In this document: piece by piece, positions 34,380-41,444 of the stretch
Layout: each line of letters starts with the position of its first letter
How positions within the stretch are numbered: the stretch's first letter is position 1
NCBI GenBank assembly: GCA_003481005.1
Contig: QUKC01000010.1
Span: forward strand, 69,248-133,247
DNA length: 64,000 bases
DNA from: Firmicutes bacterium TM09-10
GTDB taxonomy: Bacteria; Bacillota; Clostridia; Lachnospirales; Lachnospiraceae
Direction: 5' to 3'
Made by a program: the position numbers and the translations under genes
The notes under the pieces: model-generated
The model's input: the letters and a program-made list of their open reading frames with translations, nothing else
Told to the model about the DNA's origin: nothing
Database searches by the model: none

Positions 34380-34688
34380 TTGTTCCCTCCTATTGTAACA
34401 TAAGCCCCCGCAGCTGCAATTCTTCCATGTTGCAAAGACCTGTCAAAATGTTATACGGCTGTTTGAGTGATATTTGCACGAAAAGCCGCTTCTTATGCTC
34501 ATTATATCGTGAGTCCGCGCTGACGCGCTTTATCGCCTGCTGCGCAGGCTGCTCATTCTCTAATGGCACAAGAAAAACAAATGCCGCCTTCGGCGTCGCT
34601 TGTTTTTCTTCTGTGCTCATTATATCATGCTGTATCTCAAACTGCAAACCGGTAACACTGGTGTTTCTCCATACGTTATAAAATCCCG
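34380..34688. repeat. Intergenic region with hairpins, including GTCGGCGTCGC-core repeat copy B
   Basis: The 309-base gap holds several stems and no gene. The clearest is 34570-34610: AAGAAAAACAA pairs with TTGTTTTTCTT around ATGCCGCCTTCGGCGTCGC, and GCACA/TGTGC extends it. Its core matches the hairpin at 21330-21368. Near 34514-34552 lie CGCGC and GCCTGC/GCAGGC stems. Confidence 0.6.
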
Positions 34689-35483
34689 TTACAGAACCAC
34701 CGTTTTTCCTGCCGTCGGCTTTACGACTTTGATCTGCGGATATTCCTCATCCATCAGCTTTTTAAACTGTCTCGTATCGACATGCTCCGATACCGGCGGG
34801 AATGCGTCGTCAAAATGATCCAGCAAAATCCGCTTGGGCTGCAGCCGCTCTACGACCTCCAGCGCTACTGCTTCCAGAAATTCGCTTCCCTGGAACGGCA
34901 GAATCAGAAGATCGGCTCCCTGCGGGTATTCCTGATCCTCCTGCAGTCCGAGACTTCCCATCACCTGCACGCGTTTGCCCTCCGCATGCACCTCGTACAT
35001 CAGCGTCTGTCCGCCCTCCGGAAATTTCGGATTCAAATATGCAAGTGCCAGCGCATTTCTGAAATACTGCAAAAATCTGCGGGAAAACAACTTCTGAAAT
35101 ACCTGACTTTTTCCAGGCTTCGCATGCTTTCCTTCCATTACAAGAATCCGTACGTCCCCGAGTCGGATCACGTCGCCCGGTCTCACCTTTACTACGTTGC
35201 TGGTGTTCTCCACCATATCGGAAAGCGTCTCTGCCGCCACTTCTCCGCAGTAAACGGTCGCCTCCGCATCGCTTTCCGGATCCAGAAATTCCGGAACCTC
35301 CATCAGATGATCCAGATGCCCGTGGGTCACACAGATCGTCTGATCCTGTAAAAAGTCATCCAGACAGTTCGGATTTTCCCCACCGACCAGCTGTACAAAC
35401 GGGTCGAATAAAACTGTCTCACCGTCCGCTTCCAGACGAATTGCTGCCGTACCAAGCCAGGTAATTTTCACTTTCTGCTCCAT
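34689..35483 (-). CDS. MBL-fold metallohydrolase
   Basis: Predicted zinc-dependent hydrolase of 264 residues of the UlaG-like/beta-lactamase superfamily. KITWLGTAAIRLEADGETVL followed by FDPF, then CVTHGHLDHLMEVPEFL, give the metal-binding HxHxDH motif; a later ligand may be the histidine in EGKHAKP and that in LLDHFDDAFPP. No signal peptide. It ends the run glycosyltransferase-PlsC-MBL on the same strand (gap 47 bases to plsC-like). The substrate is unknown. Confidence 0.88.
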   Translation of the reverse strand: MEQKVKITWLGTAAIRLEADGETVLFDPFVQLVGGENPNCLDDFLQDQTICVTHGHLDHLMEVPEFLDPESDAEATVYCGEVAAETLSDMVENTSNVVKVRPGDVIRLGDVRILVMEGKHAKPGKSQVFQKLFSRRFLQYFRNALALAYLNPKFPEGGQTLMYEVHAEGKRVQVMGSLGLQEDQEYPQGADLLILPFQGSEFLEAVALEVVERLQPKRILLDHFDDAFPPVSEHVDTRQFKKLMDEEYPQIKVVKPTAGKTVVL

Positions 35484-35511
35484 TTCCGCAGGATTTTCCT
35501 GCTCTATCTAA

Positions 35512-35525
35512 ACAATAGAATGCAC
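35512..35525 (+). repeat. Half copy of the 44-bp hairpin repeat
   Basis: ACAATAGAATGCAC equals the left arm of the copies at 17083 and 53960; the right arm is missing. It lies between the PlsC-like and MBL genes. Confidence 0.55.
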
Positions 35526-35530
35526 AATCC

Positions 35531-36247
35531 TCATGCACCCTCTCTACCAACTGCAAGCCGTGCCGCTTCCATCTGACATCGGATTTGCGTTTCCAGCTCT
35601 GTTGCTGCGCGTTTGCCCTTTTTATCGGTCGGAATGTCCACCGGCTCTAAAATAATCAGCTCCATTCCGTCCCTTTTTCGTCTGCCGCTTTTGGAAAAAC
35701 GCGGATAAAACCGCAGCAGGCACGGAATCATCGGCTTCCGGAACCAGCACGCGATCTGAAACGCGCCCGTCTGAAACTCCCGGAGCGTCCGACAGCCGCT
35801 GATCAGCTCTCCCTCCGGGTAAACCTGCAGCATCTGACCTTCATCCAGTCCCTGTTTCATGCGTTTTAAAACCGGGCGCCATCCATCCAGCTTTGCAGGC
35901 AGCCCAATTCCGCCCATCAGACGCACAATCGCGCCTGCGACCGGCATGTGCAGATTAGATTCCAGCGATAAAAACTGCATCGTATAGTCCTGAAACACGC
36001 ATGCCAGCATCACGCAGTCCAGCTTGTGAACATGATTGCAGACGCTGATACATCCGTTCTCCATCTTTTCCTCCGGTATCCTGCCGACCACCCGAAATCC
36101 GTACAACAGCCGGAACACCGGCGGAAAAATGTGCAGGATCAGCCACTTTACGAGCCGGTACAACGGACGTTTGGAGTCAAACACTCCGACCAGGGTGCTG
36201 TCTATGGTGCCGCTTTTTGATCCTGTACGGTCTTTCGCCAAAATCAT
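35531..36247 (-). CDS. 1-acyl-sn-glycerol-3-phosphate acyltransferase-like (PlsC family)
   Basis: Membrane-associated acyltransferase of 238 residues. It has the NHxxxxD block in CISVCNHVHKLDCVML, the G-containing acceptor block in VYPEGELISGCRTLREFQTG and the IPCLLRFYP block. One N-terminal hydrophobic segment (LVKWLILHIFPPVFRLLYGF) anchors it. ATG at 36247 follows GGAGG at 11 bases and is 22 bases after the glycosyltransferase stop. The pairing with a GT4 enzyme suggests glycolipid or membrane-lipid synthesis rather than general phospholipid supply, which is inference. Confidence 0.88.
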   Translation of the reverse strand: MILAKDRTGSKSGTIDSTLVGVFDSKRPLYRLVKWLILHIFPPVFRLLYGFRVVGRIPEEKMENGCISVCNHVHKLDCVMLACVFQDYTMQFLSLESNLHMPVAGAIVRLMGGIGLPAKLDGWRPVLKRMKQGLDEGQMLQVYPEGELISGCRTLREFQTGAFQIACWFRKPMIPCLLRFYPRFSKSGRRKRDGMELIILEPVDIPTDKKGKRAATELETQIRCQMEAARLAVGREGA

Positions 36248-36269
36248 CCCTGTGCTGCCTCCATTCCAT

Positions 36270-37400
36270 TTATCCCAAGGTCTCCGCAATCTCTTCCGCA
36301 AACATCTGCTCTGCTTTCCGAATGCTGTTTTTCAGACGATACTGGTTGGCGCTCTCCGCATAGACACGTGCCATCTGATGCCGTGCTGTTGCATGCTCAT
36401 ACCACCAGTCAATCCGCTCCGCCAGATCGTCTACGTTGCCCGCTTCGAATAAACTCCTGTGATCGAGGGCAAACTGCGGGGTAGCTGAAAGCGGCGAATC
36501 CGCGATGACCGGAACCAGCCCGGACGCAACCGCTTCCAGGCAGGCGATCGCCTCGATTTCGACGTCCGCCGCATGGACGTACAAATCGCTCATCGCCATC
36601 AGTTCGCACAGTCGCTCCGTATCAAAAAATCCCATGATCGGAGGATAGCGCAGCGACCTTCCCTGCCAGCGCAGGCTGCGCTCCTTCGGTCCCTGTCCCG
36701 CCAAAATCAGCTGAATCCTGTGGGAATGTGCAGATCGTTTTACCGCTTCTATTAAAACATCCTGCCGTTTTTCTTCTGAATAACGTCCAATCATCAAAAT
36801 GACGAATTTATGCGCCAGCTCCGGCTCCTTTTGGCGCACGCGCGGATAAAATTCATCCGATACGCCGTTCGATATAATATGAAGCTTTGCCTGATAGCCG
36901 TGTTCCTTTAACTGCCCCGCGATAAACGGGCTCGGGCAGTGGATATGCGTAAATTCATTATAAAAATCATCTCGGAACCATTCATACAAAAGCTCATTGG
37001 CCTTTTTATTTTTCCCAAGATGAATCGTCGATGTAATGTTTTCCGGCTGCACATGGAACGCCGCTGTCACCGGTTTGCCCATTTCCTTTGCAATCCGCAG
37101 TCCGACACGGGAAAGCGCAAAGGGCATCATAAAATGCACCACGTCCGCCCATGCGATCGCCTGCTCCAGCACGCTGCGGTTCGGTTTCGCAAACACCATG
37201 CCCTGACTTCTGATAATAGAATCCGCAACCGGCAGAAAATGGATCTCCGGCATCGGATATTTGCCTCTCGCAGGTTTTCCCGTCGCTGCAACCCGAACCT
37301 CGTTTCCATCCGCCGCCAGCGCCTGGGCAAACCGACGCGCACTGATCGTTGTTCCGTTATTTCCCTGATCGAACTGGTCAATTACCAACAGGATTTTCAT
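36270..37400 (-). CDS. GT4-family glycosyltransferase
   Basis: Cytosolic GT-B glycosyltransferase of 376 residues. The N-terminal part ILLVIDQFDQGNNGTTISAR resembles lipid-glycosylating GT4 enzymes; the C-terminal nucleotide-sugar domain has VILMIGRYSEEKRQDVLIEA and the EX7E motif in EIEAIACLEAVASGLVPVIA. With the PlsC-like gene directly downstream, a diacylglycerol glycosyltransferase role in glycolipid synthesis is likely. The ATG at 37400 is weakly served by a nearby GGAGTAGG. The 92-bp repeat copy B lies upstream. Confidence 0.88.
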   Translation of the reverse strand: MKILLVIDQFDQGNNGTTISARRFAQALAADGNEVRVAATGKPARGKYPMPEIHFLPVADSIIRSQGMVFAKPNRSVLEQAIAWADVVHFMMPFALSRVGLRIAKEMGKPVTAAFHVQPENITSTIHLGKNKKANELLYEWFRDDFYNEFTHIHCPSPFIAGQLKEHGYQAKLHIISNGVSDEFYPRVRQKEPELAHKFVILMIGRYSEEKRQDVLIEAVKRSAHSHRIQLILAGQGPKERSLRWQGRSLRYPPIMGFFDTERLCELMAMSDLYVHAADVEIEAIACLEAVASGLVPVIADSPLSATPQFALDHRSLFEAGNVDDLAERIDWWYEHATARHQMARVYAESANQYRLKNSIRKAEQMFAEEIAETLG

Positions 37401-37461
37401 ATCCTACTCCATTCCGCAGACTTCTCTAAAGCCTGCCCCTCACATTTTTCCGTTCTTTCCA

Positions 37462-37553
37462 CTCATTTCTGCGCACGCTTTTTGCGCATGCCGAGTTTGT
37501 GTCAAGTGCGCGCAGACACAAATCGCGTGATTGAAAAATTTTATTTTTCAATC
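37462..37553 (-). repeat. 92-bp interspersed element, copy B
   Basis: Reverse complement of 17342-17433 with five differences. It abuts the stop codon of the 155-residue gene (37554) and lies 62 bases before the glycosyltransferase start. The palindrome GATTGAAAAATaaAATTTTTCAATC and the GTGTC/GACAC stem are kept. Confidence 0.85.
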
Positions 37554-38021
37554 TTACTCCGCGGTACTTTCCGTCTCCGGCATCGTTGTTTCGATGACGA
37601 AAAATCTGCTGCCGGTCATACTGCGGAACAGATCCGGCGTAGAAGCCGCCCCGGTATACCACTGTCCATCGTAATAAATATCGTTTTCATAAACACCGAT
37701 CTTCAATTCTCTTCCATCCTGAAAAGTGAATACATAGCAGGTATCCGGCTCATGCTCCTGTGTCGTCTTAAACCGTCTCGAAAGGACACCTGCCACTTCC
37801 GCCGCACGTACGATATTGTCCTGATCCGTAAAAGCCTGCTCTGCCCCGTTTTGTGTCACAACGACAGATACAAGATCTGTACGCCTGTCCAGTGTCGTCG
37901 CCAGCGGTCTTCCCTGCATAATGAAAAAAGCAAGCAGCACTACAGCAACACTGATCACTGTCGGACGTATAAAATGCCATGTCCTTTTCCACTTTGGTTC
38001 TTCCTGCATCTTCTGATTCAT
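37554..38021 (-). CDS. Single-pass membrane protein of unknown function
   Basis: Not assigned to a family. The 155-residue protein has a short basic cytosolic N-terminus, one membrane segment (PTVISVAVVLLAFFIMQG) and an outer domain of about 110 residues with mixed beta strands (LVSVVVTQNGAEQAFTD, YVFTFQDGRELKIGVYENDI) ending in an acidic, threonine-rich tail. ATG at 38021 follows GGAGG; upstream in-frame starts lack a site. It is followed directly by the 92-bp repeat and the glycosyltransferase. Confidence 0.75.
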   Translation of the reverse strand: MNQKMQEEPKWKRTWHFIRPTVISVAVVLLAFFIMQGRPLATTLDRRTDLVSVVVTQNGAEQAFTDQDNIVRAAEVAGVLSRRFKTTQEHEPDTCYVFTFQDGRELKIGVYENDIYYDGQWYTGAASTPDLFRSMTGSRFFVIETTMPETESTAE

Positions 38022-38128
38022 AGATTCCTCCGTCTCCGCCGCATATCCGGCGTGTTTTGATCCCGCCTCATGAACAATTACAGATATTGTATCAATTGTA
38101 GCATAAAAGCGCAAACATTAGAATGCGC

Positions 38129-38191
38129 TTCGTGGCTCCCTGCGGACAGATTCTCACGCGAGCATGGAATCTGTCCACAGGGAGCCACGAA
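38129..38191. repeat. 25-bp inverted repeat
   Basis: TTCGTGGCTCCCTGCGGACA plus GATTC (38129-38153) pairs with 38167-38191 with one mismatch, across a 13-base loop. No T-run follows on either strand, so it is not an ordinary terminator. Confidence 0.7.
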
Positions 38192-38198
38192 TAAACTG

Positions 38199-38330
38199 TA
38201 AAAAAAAAGAATGTGCCTTGGCACATTCTCGCGCCGAGGCGCGGTTGCTTCGGCAACCATCTACCCCTGCGCCGAGTGCGCATCCTAAGCGGAGCGTTTT
38301 TTTCGTATGGAAACGAAGTTTCCTATACAA
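38199..38330 (-). repeat. Cluster of three hairpins ending in a T-run
   Basis: On the minus strand GGTTGC/GCAACC, GCGCC/GGCGC and GAATGTGCC/GGCACATTC follow each other closely, and the last is followed by nine T (38201-38208 region). This could be a terminator of a transcript read from the right, or an insertion of a palindromic repeat family. Confidence 0.55.
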
Positions 38331-38331
38331 T

Positions 38332-38470
38332 AAAAAAGCGCCCTTCTGCCTGAAGGGGGGGAGGGTGGCAGAAGGGCTCTAAAGGGGGGTATAGTATATA
38401 AAAAAGAGGGGGTACGCTTAATATAACATTAAGCTTTATCGATTGGCTTTTTTCGCTCTCGCCTTTCGAT
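38332..38470 (-). ncRNA. Candidate small RNA (about 139 nt)
   Basis: A consensus promoter (38477-38504) is followed about 130 bases later by a strong terminator: GCCCTTCTGCC/GGCAGAAGGGC (38340-38350 with 38367-38377) and six T. Between them there is no start codon with more than three sense codons. Internal stems include GCTTAAT/ATTAAGC. The segment before the terminator (CCCCTCTTTTTTATA, then CCCCCC) resembles the 3' untranslated region of the HPr-like gene at 38861, suggesting a shared origin. Confidence 0.6.
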
Positions 38471-38476
38471 GATTCC

Positions 38477-38504
38477 ATTTTATCTTTTTTCTGAGATTTG
38501 TCAA
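38477..38504 (-). promoter_or_regulatory. Promoter of the candidate small RNA
   Basis: Perfect TTGACA (38499-38504) followed by AAT, and TAAAAT (38477-38482), spacer 16 bases, minus strand. The same boxes and spacer occur at the HPr-like gene promoter (39161-39188). Confidence 0.7.
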
Positions 38505-38691
38505 CATGCCCCAAACCCGCATAAAATCAAGGGTTTTTGTCACTTTTTCAATTTGCTTTCGCTTCTTTTTATCCGATTTTATAAAAAATATCCATGAATT
38601 GTGAACACTTTTTTCCATAAGGGATCGTTCTCACATTCTTTTGCACAAAAACTTTTTTCTATTTTCCAAAACTTTGTAATAATTTATTTTT

Positions 38692-38742
38692 GAGATGCCA
38701 GAGTCAAAAGTTCTAAGCCTCCATGGGCTCACGGATGGGATT
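38692..38742 (+). repeat. Diverged partial copy of the MITE-like element
   Basis: GATGCCAGAGTCAAAAGTTC then TAAGCC and CATGGGCT align with 14078-14118 with few changes, followed by a different ATGGGA/TCCCAT hairpin. The opposite end of the element is not found, so this is a fragment. Confidence 0.5.
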
Positions 38743-38782
38743 CTCCCATCCGCACCCGTTAAATTCTGCTTTACCTCATTAT

Positions 38783-38816
38783 AAAAAACCAGCTGCCATT
38801 GGGGGATGGCAGCTGG
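38783..38816 (-). terminator. Terminator of the HPr-like gene
   Basis: CCAGCTGCCAT (38789-38799) pairs perfectly with ATGGCAGCTGG (38806-38816), with six T on the minus strand. Confidence 0.85.
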
Positions 38817-38860
38817 TCAAAAAAGGGGGGGGTATAAAAAAGAGGGGAAATAAGCAATTT

Positions 38861-39097
38861 TTACGCTACTGCGAATTTCTGAATCGCATCTACGAATTCA
38901 GCGTTTTCACCATGGCAGTTTACGGTAAGAATCTTGGCAAGACCAAGACTGATAATTCCAAGAATGGATTTTGCATCCACAATGGTGGAATCATACTGAA
39001 TATCTACATCAAAGTCGCATTTTTCTGCTGCCCTTACGAACTCCCGGACATCAGCCGTCGCATTCAAACGGATTTTCATTTTATTCATGTTATCCAC
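38861..39097 (-). CDS. HPr-like protein with regulatory serine but no catalytic histidine
   Basis: Seventy-eight residues with the HPr fold pattern: MKIRLNATADVREFVRAAEK, then VDIQYDSTIVDAKSILGIIS and LTVNCHGENAEFVDAIQKFA. The KSILGIISLGLA segment corresponds to the Ser46 region of HPr (KSIMGVMSLG), but the GxHARPA histidine that accepts phosphate from enzyme I is absent, as in Crh. It may act in catabolite regulation through the serine only. The start is GTG at 39097 with AAGGAG at 8 bases; internal ATGs lack such spacing. It is a single-gene unit with its own promoter and terminator. Confidence 0.8.
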   Translation of the reverse strand: MDNMNKMKIRLNATADVREFVRAAEKCDFDVDIQYDSTIVDAKSILGIISLGLAKILTVNCHGENAEFVDAIQKFAVA

Positions 39098-39160
39098 GCC
39101 GATATCTCCTTCCGAACAGTTTCCAAATTTTATTCAGCAGCTTTCGCTGTTGTTGGTTTT

Positions 39161-39188
39161 ATTTTATGCAGTTTTGGCAATTTGTCAA
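39161..39188 (-). promoter_or_regulatory. Promoter of the HPr-like gene
   Basis: Perfect TTGACA (39183-39188) and TAAAAT (39161-39166) with a 16-base spacer. The leader contains a CAGC-GAAA-GCTG hairpin. Confidence 0.7.
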
Positions 39189-39289
39189 CACGTCCGTTTT
39201 TCTCCTGTTCTGAGCCATTTTTGTGAAAAAAGAAATGTTTTTGTCCTGTTTTTTCCTATCTTTTGTCTCTTTTTCTCTATCATGAGCCG

Positions 39290-39330
39290 AAATATGAGAA
39301 TTCTGTGAAATCGTTCTCATATTTCTTTTT
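39290..39330 (+). terminator. Hairpin with T-run between the HPr-like and degV genes
   Basis: AAATATGAGAA (39290-39300) pairs perfectly with TTCTCATATTT (39314-39324), followed by CTTTTT. No plus-strand gene precedes it, so it may be a repeat or block antisense reading. The rest of the 358-base gap shows only the HPr-like promoter. Confidence 0.45.
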
Positions 39331-39455
39331 GCAATTTGTCCCCATTTCTGCAAAAATTTTGTCAAATATTCTTTTCTCCTTCTCCCTTTTTTCTTTTTTT
39401 CCCTTGTGCTACACTAACTACAGACCAAAACTGCTCTCAGAAAGGACTTGAAACT

Positions 39456-40304
39456 ATGGTAAAAATAATTTCCGACAGTACCTGTGACCTCACCCCGGAT
39501 CTGCTTTCCAAATATGATATCGATATTCTGCCGCTTCATATCCTGCTTGGAGAGAAGGAATATAAAGACGGAAAAGATATTACTCCGGATCAAATCTATT
39601 CCTGGTCAGATGCTAATAAAACAACACCCAAAACCTCTGCACCCGCTCTTTCTGAAACCATCGATCTATTCCGCCCTTATGTGGAGGAAGGACGCAATAT
39701 TGTCTGTTTCTCGATCTCTAACAGTATGTCCTCTTCCGGCAATGTTATGCAGCTTGCGGCAGAAGAACTGGACGCGCAGGATCTGATCACGGTGATCGAC
39801 TCTGCAAATCTATCCACCGGCATCGGTCTTCTGGTCATAGAAGCCGCTATTCTGGCACAAAACAACAAAACAGCGGCAGAAATCTCTGTCGCTGTAGAAA
39901 GTTTAAAACCGTATGTCCGTGCCAGCTTTGTCGTTGACACACTCACTTATCTGCATCGCGGAGGACGCTGCAGCGCCATCGCCGCCATGGCAGGAGGTCT
40001 TTTAAAGCTCCACCCCCAGATCATCGTAGAGCACGGTGCCATGAAACCGACAAAAAAATACCGGGGCAAAATGGATTCCGTTATCCTTTCCTATGTGAAA
40101 GATATGGAGCCTGCTTTAAAGCATGCGCGTCCGGATCGCGTGTTTATCACACATTCCGGCTGTGAGCCAACCATTATAAATGCGGTCCGCTCCTATCTCG
40201 AAGGTCTCGGAATCTTCCGTGAAATCCTCGAAACCCGGGCAGGCGGCGTAATTTCCAGCCACTGCGGTCCCGGAACCCTCGGCGTTTTATTCATCGAATC
40301 CTGA
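39456..40304 (+). CDS. DegV family fatty-acid-binding protein (second copy)
   Basis: Lipid-binding protein of 282 residues, a distant paralogue of the gene at 18920. Landmarks are KIISDSTCDLTPDLL, FSISNSMSSSGNVMQLAAEE, DTLTYLHRGGRCSAIAAMAG and SSHCGPGTLGVLFIES. Two DegV/FakB proteins with different ligand pockets are common in Firmicutes and may present different fatty acids. ATG at 39456 follows AAAGGAC; the longer frame upstream is AT-rich and not protein-like. It stands alone and converges with the MraY-like gene. Confidence 0.93.
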   Translation: MVKIISDSTCDLTPDLLSKYDIDILPLHILLGEKEYKDGKDITPDQIYSWSDANKTTPKTSAPALSETIDLFRPYVEEGRNIVCFSISNSMSSSGNVMQLAAEELDAQDLITVIDSANLSTGIGLLVIEAAILAQNNKTAAEISVAVESLKPYVRASFVVDTLTYLHRGGRCSAIAAMAGGLLKLHPQIIVEHGAMKPTKKYRGKMDSVILSYVKDMEPALKHARPDRVFITHSGCEPTIINAVRSYLEGLGIFREILETRAGGVISSHCGPGTLGVLFIES

Positions 40305-40306
40305 TC

Positions 40307-40378
40307 TGCCTGTCCTTTTTGTCAGCTGAGTTTACATACCTCCTGTCAAAGAGGGCAGGCATTTTCCTGTCAGAAATC
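40307..40378 (+). terminator. Probable terminator after the second degV
   Basis: TGCCTGTCCTTTTTGTCAG pairs with CTGTCAAAGAGGGCAGGCA (16 of 19, plus wobble) and is followed by TTTTCC. It lies between convergent genes. Confidence 0.5.
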
Positions 40379-41324
40379 AGATCAGGCAATACGCAACTGC
40401 CGCCAGCACTGTCTGAAGAATCAGGAAGCGCACAACAACCTGGGTATCCGACCAGCCAAGATTCTTACGCACATGATCATGCAGCGGTGTTCTCGTCTTT
40501 TTCAGAATGGAAATCTTCAAAAAGCGCTTGAGCGCTATCTTCACAAGCCCGATTCCGCCGTCCACAATCATTACCGCAGCCAGCAGAATATAGATAAACG
40601 GATGCGTGGATTTCAGCGCGATAACCGCGATATAAAATCCAAGGGCCCTGGAACCTGCATCACCCATCAGCATGCTGCTGGGTGAGCTGTTAAAGTACAG
40701 ATAAGCAAACAAAACCGAAAGGAACAAAAAGTTCGCCATCGCGTATTTCTGCAGAATGGGCGCAAACAGCACACCAAACGCCAGAAGTGTCACACTGCAA
40801 AGACTCGCGCACAGACCATCCACGCCGTCCGTACAGTTCGTCACGTTGACCGAAACCCAGATCAAAATCACGCCGAGAATCAGAAACAGCGCCTTCGGAA
40901 TCACGATTTCATCCGCGCCGAAACAGATCGTCGTGGAGTTAAAATTCATATAAGTTAAAACCGCTACGACAGAAATGACGAGGTCGATCAGTCCTTTCTT
41001 GTATTCGTTCCATGGCGTCTTCGAAGCGTCATCCAGATATCCGCTGATCATCATTGCAAACAGTAAAATCCCATAGATCACATACTCCACGTCAAGCGGA
41101 AGAAATAACACGCTGCTGATTAAAAAGCACAGCACAAAAATGAAACCAACCCCGCGCAGCTTTCCTTTCGACAGGCTTCCATTTACGGCAAACGCCCGCC
41201 CCTGATCACTGGGCAAAAAGGAAAACGGATGCTCCAGTAAAAAAAAGGTCAGAATAAACGTCACGATCATTCCGATCATCAGGATATGATTCGTGCTCAG
41301 ATAATGTTCCAGAATCGAATACAT
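40377..41324 (-). CDS. MraY-like phospho-N-acetylmuramoyl-pentapeptide transferase
   Basis: Polytopic membrane enzyme of 315 residues that links a UDP-activated muramoyl-pentapeptide to undecaprenyl phosphate. About ten hydrophobic segments are visible, with the family motifs SGYLDDASKT, VSVNVTNCTDGVDGLCASL, MLMGDAGSRALGF and TPLHDHVRKNLGWSDTQVVV (the HHH-type motif reads HDH). It stands outside any cell-wall cluster, so it may be a second MraY or a related wall/teichoic-type enzyme. GGGAGAAAG precedes the ATG. Confidence 0.85.
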   Translation of the reverse strand: MYSILEHYLSTNHILMIGMIVTFILTFFLLEHPFSFLPSDQGRAFAVNGSLSKGKLRGVGFIFVLCFLISSVLFLPLDVEYVIYGILLFAMMISGYLDDASKTPWNEYKKGLIDLVISVVAVLTYMNFNSTTICFGADEIVIPKALFLILGVILIWVSVNVTNCTDGVDGLCASLCSVTLLAFGVLFAPILQKYAMANFLFLSVLFAYLYFNSSPSSMLMGDAGSRALGFYIAVIALKSTHPFIYILLAAVMIVDGGIGLVKIALKRFLKISILKKTRTPLHDHVRKNLGWSDTQVVVRFLILQTVLAAVAYCLI

Positions 41325-41444
41325 AACTTCTTTCTCCCATCGACTTATTTGCAGGCATCCGCCCTCGTCGGAAGCCCTACTCCGATAGTATACGGCGATC
41401 CCATCAGGATTTCAATCTTTATTCCAGTGCTTCCTGCATACACG

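Noticed and set aside
36939..38060. 373-codon open frame on the plus strand
   Set aside because: It crosses the glycosyltransferase gene, the 92-bp repeat and the membrane-protein gene in antisense; its similarity to another frame near 17400 comes only from the repeat.
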